Source of the DNA: Nonomuraea sp. SBT364
Lineage (GTDB): Bacteria > Actinomycetota > Actinomycetes > Streptosporangiales > Streptosporangiaceae
Direction of reading: 5' to 3'
Assembly: GCF_001083785.1 (NCBI RefSeq)
Contig: NZ_LAVL01000089.1
Coordinates: 1-34,519, forward strand
DNA length: 34,519 bases
In this document: piece after piece, positions 1 through 7,111 of the stretch
Layout: every line of letters begins with the position of its first letter
Position numbering within the stretch: the stretch's first letter is position 1
Made by a program: the position numbers and the translations under genes
The notes under the pieces: model-generated
The model's input: only the letters and a program-made list of their open reading frames with translations
Told to the model about the DNA's origin: nothing
Databases searched by the model: none

Positions 1-41
1 GGGGTGGCGCTGTGGGGGGTCGGGTGCGAGGTGGTGACCAT
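1..41 (-). CDS. N-terminus of a gene running off the left edge, possibly aroA
   Basis: An ATG at 39-41 on the minus strand opens a frame (MVTTSHPTPHSAT) with no stop before the window edge. A purine-rich AAGGGA lies upstream of it, rather far from the ATG. It is divergent from the SRAP gene. In mycobacteria the SRAP gene sits beside aroA (EPSP synthase), and actinomycete AroA proteins often carry a short Thr/Ser/Pro-rich N-terminus. The identity is therefore a synteny guess only; thirteen residues cannot prove it. Confidence 0.3.
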   Translation of the reverse strand, partial: MVTTSHPTPHSAT

Positions 42-136
42 GGCGTCTGTGTCCCTTCGTGATCTCTTCGACACGGAGAGTATCCCCCAGTCCTCTCGCA
101 CATGCATGCGAAAGCCGTACGTGGCACTGTGAAGGC

Positions 137-871
137 ATGTGCGGGAGATACGCGTCGGCGCGGGACAAGCACCAGCTGCTGGAGGAGTTCCAGGTGGAGC
201 TGGACGCCGAGCCTGACAAGGAGCTGGGGCCCGACTACAACGTCGCGCCGACCAAGAACGTCTACGCCGTGCTCAGCCGGGTCCCGAAGGACGCCGCGCG
301 GGCCGTGCGGCAGTTGCGGGTGGTCAAGTGGGGGCTGGTGCCCGCCTGGGCGAAGGATCCGTCCGTGGGGTCACGGATGATCAACGCCAGGATCGAGACC
401 GTGGCCGAGAAGCCGTCCTACCGGCAGGCGTTCGCCAAGCGGCGCTGCCTGCTGCCGGCCGACGGCTATTTCGAGTGGATGCCGGTCGAGGGTGACAAGA
501 AGAAGAAACAGCCGTACTTCATCCATCCGGCCGACGGCGGGGTGCTGGCGATGGCGGGGCTGTACGAGTTCTGGAAGGACCCCTCGCGCGACGACGACGA
601 CCCGCTCAAGTGGCTCGTGACGTGCACGGTGATCACCACCGATGCGGAGGACGACCTGGGGCGCATCCATGACCGGATGCCGATGATGATCGAGCGGGAG
701 CGGTGGGCCGAATGGCTCGACCCGAAGCTGACCGACACCAAGACGGCCTCGGGCTTGCTGGTGCCCGCCGATCCCGGACGGCTGACCGCTCATCCGGTCA
801 GCACGGATGTCAACAATGTCCGGAACAATGGCCCGGACCTCATCAAGCCCTTGCCGGAAGGGGTTTCCTAA
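137..871 (+). CDS. SOS response-associated peptidase family protein (SRAP/YedK/HMCES)
   Basis: This is a 244-residue SRAP-domain protein. The family (E. coli YedK, human HMCES) binds abasic sites in single-stranded DNA and forms a covalent thiazolidine link through Cys2 after removal of Met1, shielding the lesion. The start is fixed by the invariant MCGRY N-terminus at 137; an in-frame extension to 59 is not family-like and would bury Cys2. Expected active-site residues are present: Cys2, Asn83 in NARIET, Glu113 in GYFEW and His178 in IHDRMPM. Length is normal. There is no clear Shine-Dalgarno sequence at suitable spacing; a CACTGT hexamer lies 6 nt before the ATG, so a leaderless start is possible. 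It is divergent from the partial gene at the left edge. Confidence 0.95.
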   Translation: MCGRYASARDKHQLLEEFQVELDAEPDKELGPDYNVAPTKNVYAVLSRVPKDAARAVRQLRVVKWGLVPAWAKDPSVGSRMINARIETVAEKPSYRQAFAKRRCLLPADGYFEWMPVEGDKKKKQPYFIHPADGGVLAMAGLYEFWKDPSRDDDDPLKWLVTCTVITTDAEDDLGRIHDRMPMMIERERWAEWLDPKLTDTKTASGLLVPADPGRLTAHPVSTDVNNVRNNGPDLIKPLPEGVS

Positions 872-1017
872 AGGTGTAAGAAGCACGCGTAGTGGGCATC
901 CGGTGAGGAAAGCTTTACATCCGTTCACACGGAGTCACCCCTATAAACAGCGCCGGGCGGGATTACCGGGGATCTTTCCGCCGCGGGTTGCCCTCACCAT
1001 CCCGGAGGTGCGGATTC

Positions 1018-1350
1018 GTGGACGTCACGACCGCTCGTGAGCGGCTGGAAGAAATGCTGGCAGAGCTGGATCGATCGATCGCGGTGCTCCAGGGCGACCC
1101 GGTGGCGATCCGCGAGCGATCGGCGGCCGACGCGGGCTCGGACCTGACCGACGCCGACCGCGCCCAGGCCATGGTGACCGTGGCCACCACGCAGCGCCGG
1201 GCGGTCGTCGAGGCGCTCAAACGCCTGGACGAGGGCGTCTACGGCGAGTGCGTCGACTGCGCCAGCCCGGTGCCCGAAGGCCGCCTGGAGGCGCGCCCCG
1301 AGGCCGCCCGGTGCGTGCAGTGCCAGGCCAAGCGGGAGCGCCGCCGCTAG
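1018..1350 (+). CDS. DksA/TraR-type C4 zinc-finger protein
   Basis: This is a 110-residue protein with an N-terminal helical hairpin (about 1-75), likely coiled coil, and a C-terminal zinc finger whose cysteines are Cys78, Cys81, Cys99 and Cys102. This is the DksA/TraR architecture. DksA proteins enter the RNA polymerase secondary channel and modulate initiation, but short actinobacterial members are poorly characterised, so that role is inferred. The chosen start is GTG 1018, preceded by GGAGG at 1004-1008 with 9-nt spacing. Its stop (1348-1350) overlaps the stop of the convergent methyltransferase gene. A TATAAA hexamer in the 147-bp upstream gap is a possible -10 element without a convincing -35. 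Confidence 0.88.
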   Translation: MDVTTARERLEEMLAELDRSIAVLQGDPVAIRERSAADAGSDLTDADRAQAMVTVATTQRRAVVEALKRLDEGVYGECVDCASPVPEGRLEARPEAARCVQCQAKRERRR

Positions 1351-2087
1351 CTCTTGCGGGCGCTGGCCACCAGGTGGATGCCCACGGTGTCGTCGTCGGC
1401 CGGCTTCGCCTCCAGCTCGGTGCGCACCAGATAGGCCAGCGTCCTGGTGTCGGAGCCGAGCACGTGGTCGACCGTCGACGGCGACAGCACCGTGCGCGGG
1501 CGCATCCACTCCACCTCCAGCCCGGCGCCGGCGAGCAGCTCACGCAACTGGTTGCTGCTGAAGCAGCGCGTGATGCTGCCGTCGGGCCACGGCACCAGCA
1601 TGACCTCGCCGGTCTGCCGCAGGTGCTGCCACTGGCCCTGCTCGGCCAGGATCGCCATGCCGAGCACCAGCGAGTCGACGCACACCAGCGCCCGCCCGCC
1701 GGGGCGCAGCACCCGCGCCACGTCGCTCATCGCCGACTCGGCCATGAGCTCGATCGACATCGCCCGCTCCTCGGCGACGACCGCGTCGACGCTCTCGTCA
1801 GGCAGGAACGCCAGGTCGTCGGCGCGTACGTGACGGACGAGGTCGGCATCACGCAGCCGGTGGTGCCCCTCGGCGGTGCGGCGGAAGTCGAGCACCTCGA
1901 TCACCCGGTGCCCGGCCCTGGCCGCCTGGCCGGACCAGCGGCCGCGGCCGCCCGACAGGTCGAGGATCACGGAGGGTTCGCCGGGGAGCCACCTGGTGAG
2001 CTGTTCGGCGACGACGGCATGATAGAAGGTCCAGTACGGCCCCAGCGTCCCTGAGCCGTTGAGTTCCTCGGCCGGAATGGGCAGCAC
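1347..2087 (-). CDS. class I SAM-dependent methyltransferase
   Basis: This is a 246-residue Rossmann-fold methyltransferase. The SAM-binding motif I (DLSGGRGRW, about residues 43-51) is followed by an acidic strand end (EVLDF) and a later segment, ALVCVDSLVLG, typical of methyltransferase core strands. The substrate cannot be read from sequence. The start is GTG 2085-2087 with AGGAG six nt upstream. It is transcribed divergently from sigR, and its stop overlaps the stop of the DksA-like gene. A small-molecule rather than nucleic-acid substrate is likely from the Methyltransf_11-like layout, with low certainty. Confidence 0.85.
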   Translation of the reverse strand: MLPIPAEELNGSGTLGPYWTFYHAVVAEQLTRWLPGEPSVILDLSGGRGRWSGQAARAGHRVIEVLDFRRTAEGHHRLRDADLVRHVRADDLAFLPDESVDAVVAEERAMSIELMAESAMSDVARVLRPGGRALVCVDSLVLGMAILAEQGQWQHLRQTGEVMLVPWPDGSITRCFSSNQLRELLAGAGLEVEWMRPRTVLSPSTVDHVLGSDTRTLAYLVRTELEAKPADDDTVGIHLVASARKS

Positions 2088-2173
2088 ACGCGACTCCTGG
2101 GTTCCGGAATTGGCTACCAGCCGGTACGTATGGTTTTCCCCGCACCGGGTTGTTCGTCACCTTCTATCTTGCG

Positions 2174-2200
2174 GGAACAGACGAAGGCGCGGGCGTGTTG
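2174..2200 (+). promoter_or_regulatory. SigR-type promoter of sigR
   Basis: GGAAC at 2174-2178, preceded by G, is followed after exactly 18 bp by GTTG at 2197-2200. This fits the published SigR/SigH consensus GGAAT-N18-GTT with one change. The predicted +1 lies at about 2206-2209, at or next to the in-frame ATG 2209. SigR would therefore activate its own gene. Confidence 0.72.
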
Positions 2201-2208
2201 CGACGAGC

Positions 2209-2328
2209 ATGCTCACATTGCTCGACTCCCTCCCCGGTGACCGGTCGGTCGCTGACAAGCGGGTATTCTCCCCTGAGTACGGTGTCCCGCCTCAGCAGGC
2301 CACCGGTGATCTTAGGGGGGTGGGCCCG
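2209..2328 (+). other. in-frame N-terminal extension of sigR (long isoform)
   Basis: An ATG at 2209 is in frame with sigR and adds 40 residues before the main predicted start. It lies at the predicted +1 of the SigR-type promoter at 2174-2200 and has no Shine-Dalgarno sequence, so it would be read leaderless. In Streptomyces coelicolor an autoregulated promoter produces a longer, unstable isoform, sigma-R-prime. The equivalence here is inferred. Confidence 0.55.
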
Positions 2329-2925
2329 GTGCCCGCGACAGGCGCGGAGACTCTGGAGCAGCGGAGCGAGCGTTTCGAACGCGACGTGATGCCTTATCTG
2401 GAGCAGCTCTATTCGGCCGCCCTCCGGATGACCCGAAACCCGGCGGACGCGGAGGACCTGCTGCAGGAGACCTTCGCCAAGGCGTTCGCGTCGTTCCATC
2501 AGTTCCAGCAGGGCACCAACCTCAAGGCGTGGCTCTACCGGATCCTGACGAACACGTTCATCAACACCTACCGCAAGAAGCAGCGTGAGCCCAAGCAGTC
2601 CGGCACCGAGGAGATCGAGGACTGGCAGCTCGCGCGGGCCGAGTCCCACACTTCGAGCGGGTTGAAGTCCGCCGAGGTGGAGGCGCTGGAGCACCTGCCC
2701 GACGGTGACGTCAAGCAAGCACTCGCGGCACTGCCCGAGGAGTTCCGGATCGCGGTCTACCTCGCCGATGTCGAGGGCTTCCCGTACAAGGAGATCGCCG
2801 ACATCATGGGGACTCCGATCGGCACGGTGATGTCGAGGCTGCACCGTGGGCGCAGGCAGCTCAGAGGCCTCCTTGAGGACTATGCTCGCGAGCGTGGCCT
2901 GGTCCCGACGGAGGGATCGAAATGA
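2329..2925 (+). CDS. sigR: ECF RNA polymerase sigma factor SigR/SigH (thiol-oxidative stress)
   Basis: This sigma factor directs transcription of the disulfide-stress regulon (thioredoxin, mycothiol and Clp/Lon functions in studied species). The 198-residue form has region 2 at about 22-86 (NPADAEDLLQETF, then NLKAWLYRILTNTFINTYRKK) and region 4 at about 126-180 (YKEIADIMGTPIGTVMSRLHRGR). The sequence closely resembles Streptomyces SigR. GTG 2329 is chosen because AGGGGGG at 2314-2320 lies 8 nt upstream. GTG 2320 is also in frame but abuts that run, and ATG 2209 gives a longer isoform. The stop overlaps the rsrA start (ATGA), so the antagonist is translationally coupled. Confidence 0.93.
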   Translation: MPATGAETLEQRSERFERDVMPYLEQLYSAALRMTRNPADAEDLLQETFAKAFASFHQFQQGTNLKAWLYRILTNTFINTYRKKQREPKQSGTEEIEDWQLARAESHTSSGLKSAEVEALEHLPDGDVKQALAALPEEFRIAVYLADVEGFPYKEIADIMGTPIGTVMSRLHRGRRQLRGLLEDYARERGLVPTEGSK

Positions 2926-3188
2926 GCTGTGGCAACCCGCACGACACCGACTGCCGCGAGGTTCTCGACAAGGTCTACGCCTACCTCGACGGTGAGCTGA
3001 CCGAGCACGACGTGGCAGGCATCCGCGTGCACCTCGACGAGTGCGGTCCCTGTCTCCAGGAGTACGACCTGGACAAGGCGATCAAGCAGATCGTGGCCAA
3101 GAAGTGCGGCTGTGACCCGATTCCGGATGATCTGCGGGCCAAAGTGCTGGCGCGTATCGCGCAAGTAAGGGCGGATCTGGCCGACTAG
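2922..3188 (+). CDS. rsrA: redox-sensing zinc anti-sigma factor RsrA
   Basis: This is an 88-residue ZAS-family anti-sigma factor that holds SigR in the reduced cytoplasm and releases it when disulfides form and zinc is lost. The signature H-x3-C-x2-C is His37, Cys41 and Cys44. Cys3, His7 and Cys11 match the Streptomyces coelicolor RsrA numbering, where Cys11 and Cys44 form the switch disulfide; extra cysteines lie at 62 and 64. The ATG overlaps the sigR stop, with GGAGGG about 6 nt upstream inside sigR. Order and coupling are as in Streptomyces and as in mycobacterial sigH-rshA. Confidence 0.95.
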   Translation: MSCGNPHDTDCREVLDKVYAYLDGELTEHDVAGIRVHLDECGPCLQEYDLDKAIKQIVAKKCGCDPIPDDLRAKVLARIAQVRADLAD

Positions 3189-3191
3189 GAT
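3186..3191 (+). promoter_or_regulatory. -10 element (leaderless) of the epimerase gene
   Basis: TAGGAT lies 6 nt before ATG 3198 and no Shine-Dalgarno sequence is present. The predicted +1 is the A of the ATG. The hexamer overlaps the rsrA stop, so the epimerase gene may be transcribed on its own as well as by read-through. No good -35 is visible. Confidence 0.5.
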
Positions 3192-3197
3192 TCCCCC

Positions 3198-4136
3198 ATG
3201 CGCGTGCTTGTTACCGGGGGTGCCGGGTTCATCGGGTCCAATCTCGTCGACCGCCTGCTCGCGGGCGGGCACGAGGTGGCCGTGGTCGACGACCTGTCCT
3301 CGGGCAGCCGCGACAACCTGGCGGCGGCCGCCGCGAACGGCCGGTTCACGCTGCACGAGCTCGACATCCGCGACCCCGCGCTGCGCGGTCTGGCGGCCGA
3401 GCTGCGCCCCGAGGTGATCTGCCATCTGGCCGCGCAGATCAGCGTGCGCAAGAGCGTGGCCGATCCGGTGCACGACGCGAGCCTCAACGTCGAGGGTACC
3501 GCGTCGGTGCTGGCCGCGGCCCACGAGGGCAGCACGCGCAAGGTGGTGTTCGCCTCGTCCGTCGCGGTCTACGGCCGGCCGGCGACGATCCCGGTGCCGG
3601 GTGACGCCGCCACCGATCCGCGCTCCCCGTACGCCGCCTCCAAGCTGAGCGGCGAGACCTACCTGGCCACCTTCCGGGCGCTTTACGGGATCGAGTACAC
3701 GACGCTGGTCCTGTCCAACGTGTACGGGCCGCGCCAGTCGCCCGAGGGCGAGGCGGGCGTCGTGTCGATCTTCACCGACGGGCTGCTCAACGGCACCCCC
3801 ACCGTCCTTTACGGCGACGGCACGCAGACCCGCGACTACGTCTACGTCGACGACGTGGTCGAGGGCTTCGTGCGCGCGTGCGGGGCCGAGGGCAACGGCC
3901 GCCGGTACAACCTCGGCACCGGCATCCAGACCACCGACCGGCGGCTGCACTCGCTGATCGCCGACGCGGCCGGCGCGCCCGACAAGCCCGGCTTCGCGCA
4001 GCCCAGGGCCGGCGACCTGCCCGCCATGGCGGTCGACCCGGTGCCCGCCTTCGAAGGGCTCGGCTGGGAGCCGCGCACCGACCTGTCCACCGGCGTGAAG
4101 CTCACCGTCGAGTGGGCGCGCGGTCGCCTCGGGTAG
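3198..4136 (+). CDS. NAD-dependent epimerase/dehydratase (UDP-glucose 4-epimerase-like)
   Basis: This 312-residue extended short-chain dehydrogenase acts on nucleotide sugars. The nucleotide-binding TGGAGFIG motif is at 6-13, and the catalytic Ser/Tyr/Lys set is Ser120 or 121, Tyr145 and Lys149 (YAASK). DDLSSG at 31-36 is typical of GalE-like proteins. RDYVYVDDVV and the NLGTG segment in the C-terminal half are sugar-nucleotide binding elements. Substrate is uncertain: UDP-glucose/galactose or a related UDP- or dTDP-sugar. It begins 10 bp after rsrA with no ribosome binding site but a leaderless-type -10. No glycosyltransferase is adjacent, so pathway context is missing. Confidence 0.88.
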   Translation: MRVLVTGGAGFIGSNLVDRLLAGGHEVAVVDDLSSGSRDNLAAAAANGRFTLHELDIRDPALRGLAAELRPEVICHLAAQISVRKSVADPVHDASLNVEGTASVLAAAHEGSTRKVVFASSVAVYGRPATIPVPGDAATDPRSPYAASKLSGETYLATFRALYGIEYTTLVLSNVYGPRQSPEGEAGVVSIFTDGLLNGTPTVLYGDGTQTRDYVYVDDVVEGFVRACGAEGNGRRYNLGTGIQTTDRRLHSLIADAAGAPDKPGFAQPRAGDLPAMAVDPVPAFEGLGWEPRTDLSTGVKLTVEWARGRLG

Positions 4137-4234
4137 TGGCTTGATTACGCTTTGCTTGCGATTCGCGACTCCGCCCGTGCGAGCTCGCCTTCTTCTGTAG
4201 CGTGAGCCCCAGGAGTCGACGTGGAGGCGAGTGG

Positions 4235-4342
4235 ATGTTGAAGGCAATGGTCGCCAGGCTGTTCACGGCCGCCGTGCTCATCGCCCCCGTGGTCGCGGCG
4301 ATCGCGGGTGGAGCCGTGCCGCCAGGGGTTTCCTGGACCTGA
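4235..4342 (+). CDS. 35-residue hydrophobic peptide upstream of the HD-GYP gene
   Basis: A short frame (MLKAMVARLFTAAVLIAP at its start, GVSWT at its end) begins at ATG 4235. GGAGG at 4223-4227 lies 7 nt upstream, one of the better ribosome binding sites in this region. It has a basic N-terminus (Lys3, Arg8) and one hydrophobic stretch of about 20 residues, so it would be a single-span membrane peptide or a signal-like peptide. It ends 18 bp before the HD-GYP start and is probably co-transcribed with it. I do not recognise a family. The ribosome binding site, amphipathic-to-hydrophobic design and spacing argue for a real gene; its role is unknown. Confidence 0.6.
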   Translation: MLKAMVARLFTAAVLIAPVVAAIAGGAVPPGVSWT

Positions 4343-4360
4343 TGCACGTGGGGGGCCACA

Positions 4361-5716
4361 ATGCGTGATCTGCCGTGGCCCGCGAGGGTCTACCTGCTCG
4401 GCGTCATCGCCGCGGCGGCGGCCCTCATCGGGCGCAGCGTGGTCACCTCCGGAGCCCTGGTGGCGCCGGACAATCTCGACGTGCTGCTGGTGCTCGTGCT
4501 GCTGTTCCTGGTGTGCGAGTCGATGCCGACCCTGCTCAACGTGGAGCAGTTCGCGGTGTCGGTCAGCTTCTCGGCCGCGCTGGCCGCGGTGGTGCTGATC
4601 GGGCCCGAGGGGGCCGCGCTCGTCGGGCTCACCGCCGTGCTCAGCGTGCGTCCCGGGCTGCCGCTGATCAAACGCGTGTTCAACGGGGCCCAGTTCGCCA
4701 TCTGCGGCTACGCGGCGGGCGGCGTGTACGTGTGGCTCGGCGGCGCGGTCGGCGTGCCGGAGGTCGCCGCCTTCGACGACCTGATCGGCCCGTACGCCGC
4801 GGCGACCGCCGTGTTCGTGCCGCTCAACATCCTGCTCACGCTCACCATGATCCGGCTGGCCACGCATGTCAGGGCCGAGGAGGTGCCGCTGCGCGGGCTG
4901 GCCCAGTTCCTGCTGTCCTACCTGGGATACGGCACGTTCGGGCTGCTCGTGGCGGGGCTGTGGGCGACCGTGCAGTCGATCTCGGCCGTGCTCGTGCTGG
5001 TGCCGCTGTTCGTGGCGCGCTGGGCGTTCGGCCAGTATCACGCGCAGCAGCGCTCCTACGACGCCACCATGGCCGCCCTGTGCCAGGCGGTGGAGACCAA
5101 GGACTACTACACCAGGGGCCACTGCACCCGGGTCTCGCTCGCCTCCGGCATGATCGCGCAGGAGGTCGGCATGGGCATGGAGCGGCTGCGCGCCATCCGC
5201 TACGCCGGCATGCTGCACGACGTGGGCAAACTCGGCGTGCCGACCAAGGTGCTGCAGAAGGACGGGCCGCTGACGGAGGAGGAGTTCGCCGCGATCCAGC
5301 TCCATCCGATGCGCGGGCTGGAGATCGTGCAGGGCATCGACTTCCTCGACGAGGCGTTCGCCGGGATCATGCACCACCACGAGCGCCACGACGGCAAGGG
5401 CTATCCGATGGGGCTGGCCGCCGACGAGATCCCCGAGTTCGCGCGGATCATCGCGGTGGCCGACGCGTTCGACTCGATGACCTCCGACCGCTCCTACCGC
5501 GGCGCCCGGCCGGTCGAGGTGGCGGTGCAGGAGCTGCGCAAGGGGGCCGGCACCCAGTTCGACCCGGTCATGGTGGCCGCCTTCGTCAAGGCGCTGGAGC
5601 ACGAGCCGTGGCAGCCGCCGCGCCGCGTCGACCCGCCCTCGCCCGAAGACGCCGAGACGCACATCAAGGACCATGACGACCCGACGATGCCCATCGAAGT
5701 GGTGACGGGCCAGTGA
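4361..5716 (+). CDS. membrane HD-GYP domain phosphohydrolase
   Basis: This is a 451-residue protein with a multi-span membrane sensor half (hydrophobic segments between about 8 and 220) and a cytoplasmic HD-GYP domain (about 232-425). The metal site is intact: HD at 286-287 in MLHDVGK, a following His in QLHPMRG, and HHHERHDGKGYP at 338-349, which supplies the GYP signature. HD-GYP proteins hydrolyse cyclic di-GMP (some act on cGAMP), so this is a probable membrane-sensed phosphodiesterase. ATG 4361 follows a GGGGGG run. Its stop overlaps the start of the next gene (GTGA), implying coupled translation with the degenerate partner. Confidence 0.9.
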   Translation: MRDLPWPARVYLLGVIAAAAALIGRSVVTSGALVAPDNLDVLLVLVLLFLVCESMPTLLNVEQFAVSVSFSAALAAVVLIGPEGAALVGLTAVLSVRPGLPLIKRVFNGAQFAICGYAAGGVYVWLGGAVGVPEVAAFDDLIGPYAAATAVFVPLNILLTLTMIRLATHVRAEEVPLRGLAQFLLSYLGYGTFGLLVAGLWATVQSISAVLVLVPLFVARWAFGQYHAQQRSYDATMAALCQAVETKDYYTRGHCTRVSLASGMIAQEVGMGMERLRAIRYAGMLHDVGKLGVPTKVLQKDGPLTEEEFAAIQLHPMRGLEIVQGIDFLDEAFAGIMHHHERHDGKGYPMGLAADEIPEFARIIAVADAFDSMTSDRSYRGARPVEVAVQELRKGAGTQFDPVMVAAFVKALEHEPWQPPRRVDPPSPEDAETHIKDHDDPTMPIEVVTGQ

Positions 5717-6966
5717 CCTACCAGCGGCTGGGCACCGGCCAGCTTCTGCTCATCGGCGCCGCGGGGCTGGTCGCCGTGGCCGGGATCGCGAACACCTCGG
5801 CCGTCGGGCTGGACCGGCCGGAGATCGCCGTCGGGTTCGGCGCGCTGATCGCGGTCGGCGAGCTGGCCAGGCTCACCATGCCGGGCAACCGCGAGGTCGC
5901 CCCCATCGGCGCCGCCGCCGCGCTCGGCTACACGCTGCTGCTCGACCTCAGCCAGGCCCCGCTGCGCCACTCGGCGCTCCAGGTCGTGGCCGTGATCGCG
6001 GTCGGCATGATCGCGGGCGCGCTGCCGCACCTGGCGGTCGGGCGTCCGCCGCGCCTGGACGCCATGGCCCGCCGCCTGCTGACCGGCGCGCTGCTGGCCT
6101 TCGCCTTCCGGCCGCTGGCCGACCCCCTCTACCGGCTCACCCAGGGCGAGTCCGGCACGTGGTGGCCGGCGCTCGGCCTGATGGTGGCGCTCATCAGCCT
6201 CTCCGTGCTGATCGACGTGCTGGTCGCCGCCATGCTGCGGGCCGAGCAGATGCGCACCGCGTTCCGGGTGGCCGTGCGCGACGAGATCAACGTCGCCCTC
6301 CCGCTCGGCGCCGCCGTCGCCTCCTCGGGGGTGCTGCTGGCGCTGGCCACGCACAGCATGGACCTGGTCGCGCTGCTCGTCTTCGCCGCCCCGCTGCTCG
6401 TCACCCAGGTGGCCTTCCGCAAGTACGCCGGCATCCGCGCGACCTATCTGCAGACGGTCCGCGCCCTGTCGAGGGTCACCGAGGTCGGCGGCTACGTCGA
6501 GCCGGGCCATTCGCGCCGGGTCAGCCGCTTGGCCGTGGCGGTCGGCAGGGAGCTGGGCATGGCCGAGCCGGAGCTGCTGGAGCTGGAGTACGCCGCGCTG
6601 ATGCACGACATCGGCCAGCTCTCGCTGCGCGACCCGATCCCCGGCGGCGCGACCGTGCTGACCGACCCCGAGCAGGCCCGCAGCATCGCCGAGCTGGGCG
6701 CGGAGGTGATCAGGCAGACCGGCGTGCTCGACCGGGTGGCCGACCTGGTCAGCCGTCAGTGCGACCCGGTGAGCGAGGACCCGCCGCTGTCGAGCCGCAT
6801 CATCAAGGTCGCCAACGCCTACGACGACCTGCTCGGCGGCTCCACCGACCGTGACCGCGCGGGCGCCGCCCTGGAGCGGCTCAGGCTCGCCGCGGGCACC
6901 GCGTACGATGCGGAGGCGGTGGAGGCGCTGGCCCGGGTCGCCAACCGGACGGTGCACCGGCGCTGA
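5713..6966 (+). CDS. membrane protein with degenerate HD-GYP-like domain
   Basis: This 417-residue protein mirrors the upstream gene: several membrane spans in the first about 235 residues, then an HD-like domain (about 245-410). HD is retained at 298-299 (LMHDIGQ) and the upstream EPGHSRRVSRLA helix matches EP/RGHCTRVSLA of the neighbour. The region equivalent to HHxxxDGxGYP reads SRQCDPVSEDPPL, so the GYP signature and several metal ligands are gone. It is probably catalytically dead and may pair with, or regulate, the intact enzyme. It starts at GTG 5713 overlapping the previous stop. Duplication followed by decay is the simplest origin. Confidence 0.82.
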   Translation: MTYQRLGTGQLLLIGAAGLVAVAGIANTSAVGLDRPEIAVGFGALIAVGELARLTMPGNREVAPIGAAAALGYTLLLDLSQAPLRHSALQVVAVIAVGMIAGALPHLAVGRPPRLDAMARRLLTGALLAFAFRPLADPLYRLTQGESGTWWPALGLMVALISLSVLIDVLVAAMLRAEQMRTAFRVAVRDEINVALPLGAAVASSGVLLALATHSMDLVALLVFAAPLLVTQVAFRKYAGIRATYLQTVRALSRVTEVGGYVEPGHSRRVSRLAVAVGRELGMAEPELLELEYAALMHDIGQLSLRDPIPGGATVLTDPEQARSIAELGAEVIRQTGVLDRVADLVSRQCDPVSEDPPLSSRIIKVANAYDDLLGGSTDRDRAGAALERLRLAAGTAYDAEAVEALARVANRTVHRR

Positions 6967-7026
6967 CGGCCCTGTAGGTCCTCGCAGTACGGCAGCCTTG
7001 GCCGCGCGGTTCGGCCCCCTCGCAAT

Positions 7027-7041
7027 TGTAGGAATCCTACA
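7027..7041. promoter_or_regulatory. perfect palindrome TGTAGGA-A-TCCTACA
   Basis: This inverted repeat has 7-bp arms around one central base. It lies 71 bp before the biotin carboxylase start and upstream of its putative -10. It looks like a dimeric regulator's operator (GntR or TetR type). The cognate regulator is unknown. A second inverted repeat, GATCCG/CGGATC, follows at 7042-7059. Confidence 0.5.
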
Positions 7042-7098
7042 GATCCGATTGTCCGGATCGGTGGTTTCGGGGGAAAGGGGTGGCGGCCCCGGCGGTCG

Positions 7099-7104
7099 TA
7101 GGGT
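7099..7104 (+). promoter_or_regulatory. -10 element (leaderless) of the biotin carboxylase gene
   Basis: TAGGGT lies 7 nt before GTG 7112. Only a poor AGGG is available as a ribosome binding site and it is part of the hexamer itself. This suggests a leaderless or near-leaderless mRNA. Confidence 0.4.
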
Positions 7105-7111
7105 TGGCGAC

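Noticed and set aside
59..136. In-frame N-terminal extension of the SRAP protein
   Set aside because: The family needs Cys2 right after the initiator Met, which fixes the start at 137.
2074..2135. Two further GGAAT motifs upstream of sigR as SigR -35 elements
   Set aside because: The next GTT lies 22 bp away in both cases, not 18; the GGAAC-N18-GTTG site at 2174 fits better.
4145..5674. Long open frame on the minus strand opposite the HD-GYP gene, rich in Arg, His and Gly
   Set aside because: Typical antisense shadow of a high-GC gene. No recognisable domain, biased composition, and the plus-strand frame has clear catalytic motifs.
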